64,000 nucleotides of DNA from positions 18,773,594-18,837,593 of the forward strand of contig NC_092563.1 in NCBI RefSeq assembly GCF_037975245.1, read 5' to 3'. The position numbers and the translations under genes were made by a program. Numbering within the stretch: position 1 is the stretch's first letter; each line of letters begins with the position of its first letter. The notes under the pieces were generated by a model, which searched no databases, was not told the DNA's origin, and worked only from the letters and a program-made list of their open reading frames with translations. Positions 13,101-24,917 of the stretch are shown here, in pieces. This DNA comes from Apostichopus japonicus (lineage: Eukaryota > Echinodermata > Holothuroidea > Aspidochirotida > Stichopodidae).

Positions 13101-14740
13101 AAGAGACTCTTCAAGCCCACTGCATGTCCATACCCCTGAACTGAAGGAATTCCACGTTGTGAGGGCGTCATCCTGTTTCCTCTCTGCAGCTAGTAGTGGG
13201 CCGTGGCCCATTTGTCTGCAAATAACACTGGCAAAATTCCAGTCTTCTGCATCAAAGTTATAAATATTTTCCCTCAGACACAGTTTTTGTTCTTGTCCAC
13301 CATCCACAGATATGAAGACCGTACCCTTGACAGGCTCGTATGATGTAGATCCATGAAGGCTAACAGTAACTGTAAAGTAACCCAAAACAAAAATATGGAA
13401 GAGTCAGTTGTAGCCTTATTGGTATTAAATACCTAGTCTCAGGTGATAGTACATGCATGTACAGTTTAGGACATTTAGTGTCTACTGTGACTATAAATAT
13501 ATATTCCCCCTCCCCCCCAAGGAAATCCAGGGACAGCGATATATATGTTGAACCACTTATTTTAATGTCAAGGTTCGGTTACCTACGGTGTTGAACGTGT
13601 AAAAGCAGTGGTTTCAATTTTGATGGCTTCTCAGAAGATTATCCATTTCCCACTTTGAGAACACAGCATAGAGAAATAGCTACTTTGTTCAAGATTAAAA
13701 TACAATGCCAAAAAAACTTGAATGGTACTAGAAGTCTCCATATGTTTCACAAAGACTAGTGGCAAACAGAAATTTTCATCTGAATTACAAGAGCAATAGA
13801 TGAAATTGTTGTTCAAATATATGTAATCTGGCCAGGGGTGCCTAAGTTACATTGTAGTTGTAAACAATTACTACTGTACTTGCATTCAGGTATGTTCAAT
13901 ATTATGAACAGTAGTAGATAAAGTCTGAGGACATTCTTAGGGACCCTTTTACTCTGGGGGTCGGTACATGAAATCCTGCGACTGTCCACGGAAATCGGGG
14001 ACATGTGGTCACCGAAGTCCATGTCAATTTGACAAAATTGTCTCCCTTTAAAACAAGATACCTGTATGTTCTCCACAAAGAACAGTCCAGACACACACTT
14101 TATATACATTCCATTATACTGTAAACAGGCACATACCGATCATGACAGCCTTAATGTTAATATATCCATTAATTAATAATTAGTGCCTCAGGGACACATT
14201 TGAAAGAGTGCACTTCCAAGCTTTAAGCACATTTTAACCATGCATATCAAGAACACAGACCTACATATGGAAACTTCACCTACAAACACCATGTACAGTA
14301 CAGTACATTTCGATTGATAAATTTAAGTCTCCATTTCCTAAAATTCTTTGAAATGTTACAATTTATCACTGAGTTTTTTGATCCGTAAACCAAGAAAAGT
14401 ACACATGTGGGCATAGTACCTATCACTTCATAGGATCATTCTGGAAGCATGATACTGTATACAGGCCTAAATTGTTTACAACATGCAAACATTGTGTGGT
14501 CACTTCATCACAGCCCTACAAGCTTGAAATCTCAAAATTAATATTGTCTTTAGAATGCCCTCAGGAATACCAGACATCTGCTCATGGCATCCAATGTTCT
14601 GAAACTGAAGCCAACTTTATACTGCTGTAGTACTCACATTCAGTTCCTTCACAAACAATGGCCAGTAAACACTGTTGTACAAGGTAAAACAGGAATACTC
14701 TTGCCAAAATGTTCAAAGTCTGTCTGATGAAACTTGACAT
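9385..14740 (-). CDS. type I transmembrane SRCR receptor (four coding exons)
   Basis: Predicted join on the minus strand: 14740-14638, 13369-13022, 11844-11479, 10160-9385, giving 530 residues. Every junction is GT-AG and phase 1, so exons are symmetric modules. The order is signal peptide, two SRCR domains each in a single exon, a transmembrane helix, and a long Pro/Gly/Tyr-rich cytoplasmic tail with PPPPY. Each SRCR domain shows six cysteines in the usual spacing. SRCR proteins bind microbial surfaces or host ligands and are greatly expanded in echinoderms, where many act in immune cells; the ligand here is unknown. PPxY motifs recruit WW-domain proteins such as NEDD4-type ubiquitin ligases, suggesting regulated endocytosis (inference). 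Copy A at 28393-33523 has the same plan. Untranslated exons were not placed. Confidence 0.82.
10985..11080 (-). repeat. dispersed repeat containing nuclear-receptor half-sites
   Basis: Read on the minus strand this contains 'aaccctattactttgggtgg' followed by aggtcaagggtcat and a further gaggtc. Related copies are recognisable near 12015-12050 and 12695-12715 (minus), and 18280-18350, 33620-33760 and 35080-35200 (plus). It lies in an intron of the minus-strand SRCR gene. The AGGTCA-type half-sites are in the sequence; any regulatory role is speculation. Confidence 0.6.
11479..11844 (-). CDS. SRCR receptor (minus), exon 3: second SRCR domain
   Basis: The exon is 366 bp, phase 1 at both ends, with acceptor cttgacag and donor g|gtgagt. 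It encodes VGGTVFAFVNGHWGTICS, AACRQAGYTDG, SWCNYGESNIMNC and LTASC, a more canonical SRCR domain with six cysteines. The domain is followed by an acidic linker (YDNDDGEYG) leading to the membrane exon. Confidence 0.88.
13022..13369 (-). CDS. SRCR receptor (minus), exon 2: first SRCR domain
   Basis: The exon is 348 bp, phase 1 at both ends, with acceptor tttacag and donor g|gtactg. The translation includes VKGTVFISVDGG, FASVICRQMGHG, a WTCSGLEESLSDC segment and a final LEMEC, matching the SRCR fold with six cysteines. The usual WGTVCDD stretch is replaced by QKLCLRENIYNF. Confidence 0.85.
14638..14740 (-). CDS. SRCR receptor (minus), exon 1: signal peptide
   Basis: The ATG is at 14740-14738. 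Thirty-four codons begin MSSFIRQTLNILARVFLFYL and continue into a hydrophobic core ending near AIVCEGTE, a convincing secretory signal. The exon ends in phase 1 before a GTGAGT donor at 14637. It joins in frame to the SRCR exon at 13369. This start was chosen because it is the only upstream minus-strand exon found with a signal sequence and a matching donor phase. Confidence 0.72.
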
Positions 14741-17574
14741 TGTTAAGCTTTCACTTTACAGTCAGTCTCACTTCCAGGATATTTTTGTAAAGAACATATG
14801 AAATGAATCTTTTACGAACATACGGCCACTAAAAGGGAAGATCAGGAAAAAGGAAATTAAAGAAATGACTGAAAATCCATATCATAATTATATATAGGTG
14901 TATGTCTTAAGAACAATAGATTCTAAATGAAGAGCATTTGGGATGTACAGTGCATTAACCGGCAAGAGGGTCAATGGTGGTGCAGTGCAGTTTAACTGTT
15001 ACTCATGGTAGGAATCCATACATTTTCAACTTTATGTAGAGCTCTGCACAGTATCAACATCTGTTGTCATCCTGTGAAAGTACAGTAGCACTTGACTTAA
15101 CATTTATATTCTAAAGATGAACAGAAAGAATGCAAACCCAGAATGTTGCATGTGATTACAATAATATCAAACAAATTATATAGGACTAGACTGTAGTTAA
15201 CTCTATATACAGCAAATAAATTTAGCTACTAACAGAGTTATTATGTAGTTACAAGTACAGTTAAGTAGGCCTACCATTAATAAAAAGTACATAGTTTACT
15301 GGCTAGCCAAAAAAAAATGTGATCTATACATGTTATTTGTATATATACTGTACAATATGTTGCACCAACAATGTTCACTGGCTTACAAGTTACAATGTAC
15401 TACTGTACAGTATAAGTTCTCAGAACTGCAAAATTGCACAAGTTTACATTCATTGGGACTTCATAGCATAAGAGAATAAGCCTAGGGGCTAGGCCCTATG
15501 CCTATTACTGTATGTATTATTCATGTCATTTGCTTGCCAAATTTGTTCACAATCAACCTACCTTGTATACAGTAGATGCCTACATTTGACAATCCGACTC
15601 TATGACTTATGAGTCACACCTTCTTGCATTTGATTAGCAAAGTTACTCAGTTTGCATTTCCAGTAGGACTACAGTATAGTGAAACAATCGTCAGGCCAAT
15701 ATTGGCTAGGTTAGTGCTAATAATAGTAATAGTTTAATACAGCACTTACAACTATGTTACTTGTTAGGCAGTCATATTGGCTAGTACCGTACAGTAGCTA
15801 CATTATGCCTTATTTAGGCCCTGTATACAGCCTTTGCAGGGTTTCTCAAGTCCTCCTTTGGACTCATCCTGTAGGCTGTACAGCCTCTATACTTTTTGGA
15901 CGTGCAGAATATCCCCTGAAAGGCTGAAGAAGCTTTCTTTGTTAGTAAACGTAAGCTGCACTAGTCAAAACAAAAACTACACCGCAAAATGAAGAATGTG
16001 AAAACACTTACCAAGTCTAGCAATATTATAAGGCCTCATTCAATGAAGTCTTCATGTGTTGCTAATAAAACTACAGACATAGCGACAACTCCCAGGAAAA
16101 GGCTATTATGTAACTTTACACTTAGAAGTTACAGGCCTACGTTACATAAGTAATGTAGGATAAGATTATTTGTATAAAACTAAAATAATGTTTCCTCCAA
16201 TATGTAACAAGAATTCGTCAAGAATTCCAGCAAGTTATCAGTTCGATTTAAGAAATCCGGGTTAGAAGCGTAGACGATACGACCACATAATCAAGACCTA
16301 GATAAATTCTGCGTGTGCGGATGGTTCGCAGCAACTATCGGTAGCGGTAGCATGGAAAAGTACAACACGACAACTACTGGTTCATGCAGTGTATCTATGC
16401 TGTACTTCAAAATCTAGAACAGTGACCTACTTTCCCGGCTTTTTGACCATAGGTTGTCTACTCAATTGTCGGCACGCTAGGGTAGGCATGCCGCTAAAGC
16501 CAGATTACAGATAGCTCAAACATTGCATATTTATATGATATGCAGCTATACTATTTTTGTGAATAACAATACCATTTGTTTAGCGAATACGTTTTGCAGT
16601 GCATACCACACTTTTGATTGGCTCTTGGGGGGGGGGGGGTGGAGGGGGAGGCTGACGGGGAAGGGGAATTAAGAAGCTGAGACAGGGAAGAGCTTTGACA
16701 GGGAGCTCGTATTTTGCAAAAGCCTTTTACACCCCAAGAAGATATCCAAAATAGCCTACGTACTGATGTATCCAGAAATGTGCAACCTGCAGATGGAGCG
16801 AGATGTTTTCATTGAGTCTTACTCGAATTAAGCAATCTAGTCTCCATGCAGCTGACCCATGGTGGCGATGCGATTATAACGGATTATTACACTGTTGTAC
16901 AATAAAAGTTTCACAAGGATGTTAAGAATATATGTTGCTCTTGCATCTGTCAAGTTAATTTTGCCACTGGACTATATATCCTTTTACTACGTGAAGACCG
17001 CAGTAAAGGATCGACATATCTCTCCTTTTTTTCACCATGTACGGTGAGGCACAAAACTACACTGAATTCCAAAGAAACGTTCACGCCAGTTTTATAAAGG
17101 ATTATCTTTCGTTCATTATATCTTGCATGCCTGTATCGTAGTGTTATTCCAAGGACGCCTCCCAATAAAGTATCTGCAAAACCGTCAGTGAGCTCCACCC
17201 TGACGGCCTGACAAGGGGTCACATAGATTTTGTGTAATAGGGCACCTTATATCATCCCTTGCCGATTTCGAGACCTCTAATTGGTTCCTACACGAGTTTA
17301 CATTGTTACTTTTTCATTTTGTGTACTTATGAAGAGAACGAATTCCACTAAAAGCCGAGAAGATAACCGACAATATTTATTGTTTTTTTTTATTGTTATT
17401 GTTTTTATCGTTATTGGTGCGATTCTGTGGAAATAGCAAAAAAAAAAAAACGTTTTTTGGTACCATATGTTTCGTTCATCAATCAGTAGGCTTTTGACCA
17501 GAAGCACAATGATCGAGGTGAATTATGGCGATTTAAAGGTGACACAAACCCAACCATCATTATTGGTCTATGTG
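14741..17574. other. upstream region of the minus-strand SRCR gene, no coding exon found
   Basis: Contains the palindromic word aggcct many times and a G-run at 16627-16640. A minus-strand donor-like ctagacttg|gtaagt sits near 16005-16013 and could end a 5' untranslated exon. A 90-residue open frame at 16950-17222 (minus) has no recognised domain. Confidence 0.4.
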
Positions 17575-19107
17575 CAGTGGCGGCACCAACCTAGTTCATC
17601 GGGGGGGGGGGGGGCACCTATAGGGGAAATATTTTTAGAGGGGGCGGGGGATATTACACTGATATGGGGGAGGGATCTTAGGAGGTGCCCCCTCCAATGT
17701 TTGGGAATTGACTTAGACACAAAATGGTGCACTATCATTTGATAATTTTTTTCCCATATCTAACCTTCCTAAAATATTGCAATTTTATGGCGAGCAAGAA
17801 TTGCTTTTGAGGTTTGACAGAATGAGCGCCGGCGGCTTTTGAGTCAATATAAACATTTTAGTGGTCGACCTAGCTGATTTAAGTTTCAGCTTCAAGTTTA
17901 ACAGTAAAGGCTAAGTTTTAAGGCTATCGGTAAACTTATCAATTACCCATTACCCCCTTCCCCACCCCCCATTCAGGTTAATTACCAACAACAGTTGAAA
18001 TTGTATTAGAAATGGTCCTTCTTTATTACTTTTCAAACTAATATTACCCTGGCATTGGGGTACCTGGCAGAAAACCGGCCTACTACATCGTCAAGGTCAA
18101 AGGCAAATTCACAGACAGAGTGTGCATATGTTCTTTTTTCTGTTTTTGGTTTCGATGATAACCATAACCTATAAAGTCATGTAGGAAAATGAGTGTGTGT
18201 GACGCCTTGCTTGTAAACACGTTATCTCAGGAACGGAAGCTTAATTGGAACAATCTCAAATTTCGTGTGTAGGAAAACCACGTTGAGTTGAAGAAGCCTA
18301 TTGTTTTTGGTGGAGGGCAACGTCCATTGGGGTCAGCAGAGGTCAAATTGTGGAAATGTTGTTACATAATTGATCGTATCTTCAACCGACCAGCCTATTC
18401 GATAACATGTGCGTCACGCCTCATAACAATAGGACAGGTTGTGGCGATTAAAAATTAGCTTAATGTGCATCCATAGAATCCGAATTCAAAAGTGGAGAAC
18501 AAATTCCCATTGGCATAACTGTGTCGATAACTGCATACGTCGTTGAATTACAAAAGTGGGCTATTTGTACATACGACGATGCTATTGGAATGAACGATAC
18601 CAATGTGAATCATATAGGTATTAGGCCTACGGTATATCTTTGCTTCCGTTGTTGAAGTTTTCCGTCGTATTTCGCAATTGTCGGGATTCAGTGCCAAATA
18701 AAAACTTCAGATTTGGATGTAGTTACGTTGTGGAAATGACAAGGCGCCGTTTATGAAAATTAACTGTCACCTAGCTAGATTTTAGTCATAGACCAATCTC
18801 AATGCGAATCAACTGTGTAAAATGGCAATGACATTATACTGATGTACGGGAAGTTTTCATGCCCGGAGATTATTCACAAAATTTCACGGACCCTTTATGA
18901 ACGTATAGCAAAAACATTTAAAATCTAAATTAACAATGTATTACAGGGAACGTCTCAGCTTACGAAGTATACGTAATGTCTTTTAAAGGCATTCCTAAAT
19001 AAGTTGCGTTCATATATCAATTTCTCAACCAATTAAAAAGTGTATTAAGCATCGATATCACGACGGCTTGGTTTCGAGACGGCAACCCCACAATAGAGTA
19101 AAGTATT
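17575..19107. other. non-coding; possible orphan hAT end at 17575
   Basis: At 17575 a CAGTGGCGGCACCAAC string followed by a long G-run resembles the left end of the hAT elements in this window, but no partner end was found. The rest shows no gene. Confidence 0.35.
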
Positions 19108-20446
19108 CAGGGGCGTATCCAGGATTTTCCAATAGGGGGGGGGGGGGCGCCAGGCATGAATGATCGCCGTCCTGGGGGATGGGTCTAAGGGGAGGGGGTG
19201 TACAATTTTTGCTTTCAAAGAAGGGCTGAAATGCAAAATGGTGTTATATGCATGGGCGGCGATCCGTACTTCCGAGTGGGGGGGGGGGGGGATATGACCT
19301 TATTGACTATCTAAGCGTAGCGCCACCATGAGTTGGCGCGAAGCGTACAAGAAAATTTTGGGATTAACAAACCCTCTAGATGGCCGGAAACGGCACTTCC
19401 CGAGGTTTCCAAGCGGCATATACCCAACTTTAAAATAGGGATGTCATGTCTGAAATATCTCATAATCAGGATCCAAAATACTTTTTTTTTAAATTTCGGG
19501 TGTTATTTTGGGAAAATTGCCCCTGTCAATCTTGTTTCAGTCGCAACGTTAGAATGTTCGAGAGCTCTGTTATATTATTCGATGAAGAAAATGGCCTCAT
19601 GCAGGCTATTATAGGCCTATACACATGCAATACACAATTACACATAGTTACATTCCTAGGTACCGATTGCTAGGGCATCCAGGTGAAACGTGTATTAAGC
19701 ATTACCCTGGTTACATGAGATTCTCAGCTGTTCGAGGGAACATGTACGTGTGTAGGCCTACTATAGGGCCTATATGAATACTATGAGGGTGCATATATGT
19801 ACTATATCAATACCGTGGGCGCAATAATACATTTTGTTGTTATAGGGCCAATGAAGCCTACAGTCAACTATTTTTGCTTTATAAAGACGCTTTATTTGAA
19901 AAGATCGCACTGCGTTTATGGTAGGCGAGAAATGAAGCTAAAAAAGAGCCGTACATTAACGAAGATGCATAAATGTAGGCATGAAAATATTCTTATCCCT
20001 GGCATTTGGTGGGGGGGGGGGGTATGGTGCATTACATCCCCTCCACCCATTTTCATGGGGGGATATATCCCCCCTCCACCCAGGATCGCCGCCCATGGCC
20101 ATATGTGATCCATTTTTCGACCTTAATAATAAGCAACATTTCCAGTAAATATGGACACAAAATGCACAATTTAGTATGGCTGGCATGTCATTTAGTGTTT
20201 ATAGTGATAATACAAACACAATTACCATCTATGTTTCTAAAACTATTATGCCGCCGAACTTCGCCAGAACCTTTTTTTGGCAAACAAAAAATAAAGCATA
20301 CGGGAGGGGGGGGGGGGGGTTGAGCGATCACCGACATCTCACATAAAGGTCGTCATCAATTTTTTTTTTTTTTGCTAAACTTTTTTTTTTGTGACGGCCA
20401 ATAGGGGGGGCGCGCGCCTGTTGCGCCCCCCCTGGATACGCCCCTG
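19108..20446. mobile_element. TIR transposon, CAGGGGCGTATCCAGG ends, 5 bp target duplication
   Basis: The ends are CAGGGGCGTATCCAGG and its complement (CCTGGATACGCCCCTG), flanked by gtatt on both sides (19103-19107 and 20447-20451). A 5 bp duplication with hAT-like termini fits the hAT5-type group or a related superfamily. It contains a second transposon at 19251-20097. No transposase frame was recognised. Confidence 0.75.
19251..20097. mobile_element. nested hAT-like element, CATGGGCGGCGATC ends
   Basis: The right end is GATCGCCGCCCATG and the left end its complement. The 8 bp flanks gttatatg and gccatatg agree at 6 of 8. It carries one copy of the shared ctatctaagcg...ttggcgcgaagcg cassette (19306-19358). 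A related copy with a 7 of 8 target duplication lies at 49652-50898. Confidence 0.7.
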
Positions 20447-20451
20447 GTATT

Positions 20452-21578
20452 AGCGACTAAGGTTGGCTAGCTACTAACAACAAACATTAGAAATCCCCAT
20501 CTGGAAGTTTAGATAAAAGAGCATTAAATTACTATAGCCCAATAAACAAACTTTAACAAGTTGTAGGTTAACCCGCTTCATTCCGACTTTCGCGATATTA
20601 AAATTCATAAGTTAATGACACAAGACCCCTTCAGAGTTGATCTGCAGAAAACAAATCCACAATACACGTTTATCTGTCATTTTGGTAAAACATATTCGAC
20701 GAAAAGGCATGGAACTGCAGAGTTGGTTAGGCTTCAATGTGCCATACACTAACGACGGTGGGATAAAATTGGGTTCGTTAACACAACAACGTAAAGGTGA
20801 ACATTTTAGTGTCAGAATACTAATTCACTTAAGGTGGCCAAACATCACCTAAATTATTTCTTAAGGAATTTCCTACATGACATCAGTCATAATTCGCAAA
20901 ATATACAACAATATTAGGAGGTTTGAGACAGGTTTGCTGTTATTGCTGCTAGGATTTTTTTGCCAAGATTTTCACTCAACACCAGATGGTGCGAGTGGAA
21001 TGTTCTTTCAAACTTAGTTTTAAATTGTGTAAAAGATCGCTTTGATTTAGGCAGGGTAATTAATGGAGTAATAGCCATATTTTTTCGCGCACCAATCTGC
21101 TGGTAAAAGACAAGGTAAATAATTGCGAAAATGTATATGCCTAGTATATATATAGCGGAGCCATGAAACAGAAGCCTATAACTATCTTCGTAGGTAATAT
21201 TTGGCAGATGCTTTATATTTAATTGTTTAAGACACTACAGTAGGCCTAGCTGCTTATATATGATTCTGCAACATGTTAATTTACTTTGTTCTTCACTTAC
21301 TTTGGGTGGAAAGGGTTTAAATTTCATACTGCATAGAAACATAATTCTCCAATGTGAAATTACGTAGCACCATGTAGGCCTATCTGCCTTACCTTTGTTC
21401 ACAGAAAGTATTGATGATGTCGATCGGTACTATGGAGGAGACTTAAACAACAATCATATTGGCGAGTGAATTTTGCGTTTATTCGAGTAGATTTTCAGTC
21501 ACCGTGGCTAAAAAGCGTGTACTTTTAATCATATTTGTCGAGGCCTGAGACAAAGCTTGTGGTCTTTGGTAGAGAATA
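20452..21578. other. non-coding, no gene seen
   Basis: Apart from the paralogous block at 20805-21135 nothing was recognised. Confidence 0.4.
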
Positions 21579-21586
21579 CCCTGTAT

Positions 21587-21905
21587 CAGGCGCGTAGCCA
21601 GGAATTTGCCAAGGGAGGGGCGAAACTGTAGATTCGGCATTGCAACTTAGCCGTATACGGCTCTGCAAACTATCTAAGCGTAGCGCCACCATAAGTTGGC
21701 GCGAAGCGTTCAAGAAAATTTTGGCTGAAAATGTCTCCCAGATCGCTGGAAATGGCACTTCCCAGGCCTTGTAAGTTGCATCTTAGCATTTTCTCATTTG
21801 AAAATACTAGCGATATCATAAAGACATTAAAAAAAAATATATGCTCAAGGTGGGGGGGGGGGGGCGGCTGCCCCCGTCGCCCCCCCCCCCTTGGCTACGC
21901 GCCTG
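21587..21905. mobile_element. hAT-like MITE, CAGGCGCGTAGCCA ends (319 bp)
   Basis: The inverted ends are CAGGCGCGTAGCC and GGCTACGCGCCTG. The 8 bp target duplication ccctgtat is perfect (21579-21586 and 21906-21913). The shared cassette is at 21670-21722. A copy in the opposite orientation is at 39972-40261. The segmental-duplication copy at 41119-41399 lacks the left end. Confidence 0.92.
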
Positions 21906-22031
21906 CCCTGTATGCTGAATACAATAAAAGTTTCTACGCGATCATCAGCTGCCAATGTGAAATATTGTTTGGCATGCATATCTCAATGTCTTTTGCTGGA
22001 CTTCTTAGATTGAAGTATGTTGTTCGTCCTG

Positions 22032-23839
22032 CAGTGGCGTAGCCAGGATTTTTTCAGTGGGGGCGCTGGGGGGGGGCTTGAACATTTCCTGGGGGCTTGA
22101 CCATTTTCTTGTTACTATCTAAGCGGAGCTCTATAGTTGGCGCACAGCGTACCGGAAATTTTTAGCTAACAAGGCCTCCTAGGTCGTTGGAAATGACACT
22201 TCCCAGGCCTTCTAAGCTGCTCTAAAGTTTTCTCAACATCCTTTATTTTGAAATCCCATGTTTTGATCTGGTCATCAAATAGTTTAGTGAAATATTAAAA
22301 AAAAACAATCTGTTAAGTTACTTTGAAATATTATGACATATCTTTTGGAGTTTGACACCGGCATTGACTTTTTTCGACAAATCTGCAAATTGCGCGTGGA
22401 AAATAAAAAAAAAGATTGACTGGGCTTTCAGCCAAGTAACATACTTGAAATGACCGAACTATATGTCAAACTGACATCAAAGATTGCGTCTGAAATATTA
22501 TGGGTGACAGACTGATTGGCCGGCAGTGGCGGAGCTAGGGGTATTTGTCGGGGGTGTGGCGAGAATGGCCTGTAGGGGCGCTTTCGACACTATCTAAGCG
22601 GAGCGCCACCACAGGTTGGCGCGGAGCGTACAGAATTTTTTTGAGTAAAGATATACCCTATATAGATCGCCGGAAATGACCCTTTACGGGCCTTGCTAAG
22701 TCGCAGATAAACGAAGAATAAATATGTGTCATCGCCATTTGTGACAAGTCGGAAGTTTATATGGGTGTTGAAAGTACATGCAGCGCTTCATCACAATCCC
22801 TGTGGCATCTTTGTTAGTGCTCATGTTTTCGAAAAAATAGATCGAAAACCCCGTACGGTTCTTGGAAAGAGCTTCGTACAACAGAATTAAGTGCCGATAA
22901 ATTAAATACCACCGCACTTGAGAGCATTTTGTCAGTAAACTACACCAACATATGTGACAAATGTCAATAGGTAGATGAGAGTGCAATAAAAAAGTCAATA
23001 ATCGCGAATAAGTAAAAAGTGCTAAAAAGCTGAAAAGGGCGCCAGCAGTCCATTTGAGTCTGTCAGGGGGGGGGGGGGGCATCCGCCCTGACTGTTTGGA
23101 CGCTCCGCCACTGTTGGCCGGTAGTTCCCAGCGATAGTGTTGTCTCCTTTCTTGAAAATTTGGGTTTTTAGCGGTTTTAAGAGCATCAGGGTACGTCCCA
23201 GAAGTAAAAACCCGATTGAAAACGTAACAGAGTATCGAGGCAATGACGCGAGCAATGATGTGAGAAACATGCGTATGATGTCATCATTTTTTACCTTTTA
23301 ACATCTGCTTTGGCATTCAAGTACCTGGAAACCACCTTTTCATAAGAGTATAGTATTGCTCACTAGCTTGTTTGATCAGTTAATGCGCACTGGTTACAAG
23401 ATACTGATTGGCTATTAGTATTTATTTGTATGTTAGGGATTATGGATATTTTTAAAAAGAGTGACAAAGGCAAAGTTTGCCCGAACAGTCGAACACACAG
23501 ATTCAGTAGTAAACATTATGCGTGTTGTAGTCTTTTAGAACAGGAATTATATTATTCGACAGTCGTTAACATGAGTTTTCAGTACAGTGCGACTACACAA
23601 GTTCTCGGCCTATGCGCTATGTCACGTCAGGGTTTTCAGCAACTATATAGCCTACTGCCGGTCCGCGGTCGAAGGGTCGTTCATGAGTGGTCATCATGGA
23701 GATTCGAGACCATTCAGACCAATGATATATTTTTCGCACATGTTATTTTTTTTCGACACCCAAAATCCCAGTGGGGGCGACTGGGGGCGAAAAGTTTCAC
23801 GGGGGCTGTCGCCCCTACGCCCCCGTAGCTACGCCACTG
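22032..23839. mobile_element. hAT-like element, CAGTGGCGTAGCCAGG ends, with nested element
   Basis: The ends are CAGTGGCGTAGCCAGG and GTAGCTACGCCACTG. The 8 bp target duplication tcgtcctg is perfect (22024-22031 and 23840-23847). The shared cassette is at 22117-22162. It is interrupted by the element at 22524-23113. The duplicate in copy B is 41532-43358, so both insertions predate the segmental duplication. Confidence 0.93.
22524..23113. mobile_element. nested hAT-like element, CAGTGGCGGAGC ends (590 bp)
   Basis: The ends are CAGTGGCGGAGC and GCTCCGCCACTG. The perfect 8 bp duplication ttggccgg is at 22516-22523 and 23114-23121. The cassette is at 22590-22640. A 117-residue minus-strand open frame (22729-23082) recurs with changes in copy B but resembles nothing known, and is probably fortuitous. 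Confidence 0.93.
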
Positions 23840-24508
23840 TCGTCCTGGCTATACGCTACAGCCTAGTGTGTCACTTGACATTCATATTAGATTATTCTTG
23901 AAGCCTCATCGAAACTAGAATGCAGTTTTGCTGTCTGTTTTTGGCTTCAAGTCTTTCGATCGTTACTCATGCCCTCGAAGTCAACACGCTTTAGTTAGGA
24001 ACGAGCGTGCTTACTGTTTCGTAGAACCGAATGACACATTTCCGGTCAAATAGAGCATTAATTTTCCATGGAACGTTTTCGATATTCGTTAATACTTAAA
24101 ATACTGATTCATTTGACAAATTGTTAACTTATATGTCATACAGTTTCATCATCATTTCTATTTGGTGGGGAGGGGGGCAATCATTTGTTGACTCCCTGTT
24201 AATTCAGATGTTACCAGCAAGTGTTGGCTAACGTGTATACGTGAATGTTATTGGTTACCCGTTACATCATCGTTACATCAAATTCCTATAGTTTCGCCTT
24301 ATAAATCAAATTTGATTAAATCAAATTTGATTAAAATGGGAACAATTATTACCAACACAACTGAAAAAAAGTGCGCATTAGACGATGGGGAACAATCGAT
24401 TATGGCGATTTAATATATTTTTTAATAATTAATAGTGACAACATTTGGTCATGTATCTATTGCAACGAAATTAAAAGATTTGGGACTTCGGCACATGAGT
24501 CTAACAAG

Positions 24509-24881
24509 CATAGGCGTACGAGGTGGGGGGGGGGCAAGGGGCAGACTCCCCCCCCAAATTTTCAGAGGACAAGAAATTCGGGCAAAAGTCCTGAAAAAAT
24601 CGGGCAGCCTAAGAGGAGAATTTTTGTTTGTTTTTTCTCCTCTTAGGCTGCCCGAATTTTTCAGGACTTTTGCCCGAATTTCTTGTCCTCTGGAAATTTT
24701 TGGGGAAGTGTAAATTTCTAAAACGTAAGATTATAAAATAAAGAATGTTTAGATGCAACTTGCAAGGCCTCAGAAGTGCTGTTTCCGGCAATCTGAGAGG
24801 CATTGTTTGCCCAAAAATTTCCTGTACGCTTCGCGCCAACCGATGGTGGCGCTCCGCTTAGATAGTGTCACGGGAACTTTC
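24509..24881. mobile_element. truncated CATAGGCGTACGA element
   Basis: Shares its left end (CATAGGCGTACGAGG) and interior with the complete element at 47061-48654, but stops at gggaactttc. It therefore lacks the last 50 bp or so and the right terminus. Compared with copy B, flanking host sequence is also missing on the right, so an associated deletion occurred. Confidence 0.8.
24563..24692. repeat. 57 bp-arm inverted repeat (long hairpin)
   Basis: Arms 24563-24619 and 24636-24692 are complementary with about one mismatch, separated by a 16 bp T-rich loop. A transcript would form a near-perfect hairpin. The same hairpin with an (AT)n loop is in the element at 47061-48654. Confidence 0.9.
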
Positions 24882-24917
24882 TACGTCATTGACGGTCACA
24901 TATATAAATAGATTCCT

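Larger units (their letters stand above)
18843..21140 (+). repeat. interrupted duplicate of 1921-2365
   Basis: The outer parts (18843-18975 and 20805-21135) match the block at 1921-2365. The middle contains the 19108-20446 transposon and other DNA absent from the left copy. The shared parts diverge by small indels and substitutions, so the duplication is older than that of 21.6-32.8 kb. Confidence 0.7.

Noticed and set aside
16950-17222. 90-residue minus-strand frame as an upstream exon of the SRCR gene
   Set aside because: No SRCR cysteine pattern, no signal peptide and no phase-matched donor. A better exon 1 exists at 14740-14638.
22729-23082. 117-residue minus-strand frame repeated near 42.0-42.5 kb
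   Set aside because: It is inside a non-autonomous hAT present in both duplicate copies. The recurrence is explained by the segmental duplication, and the frame is altered in copy B.
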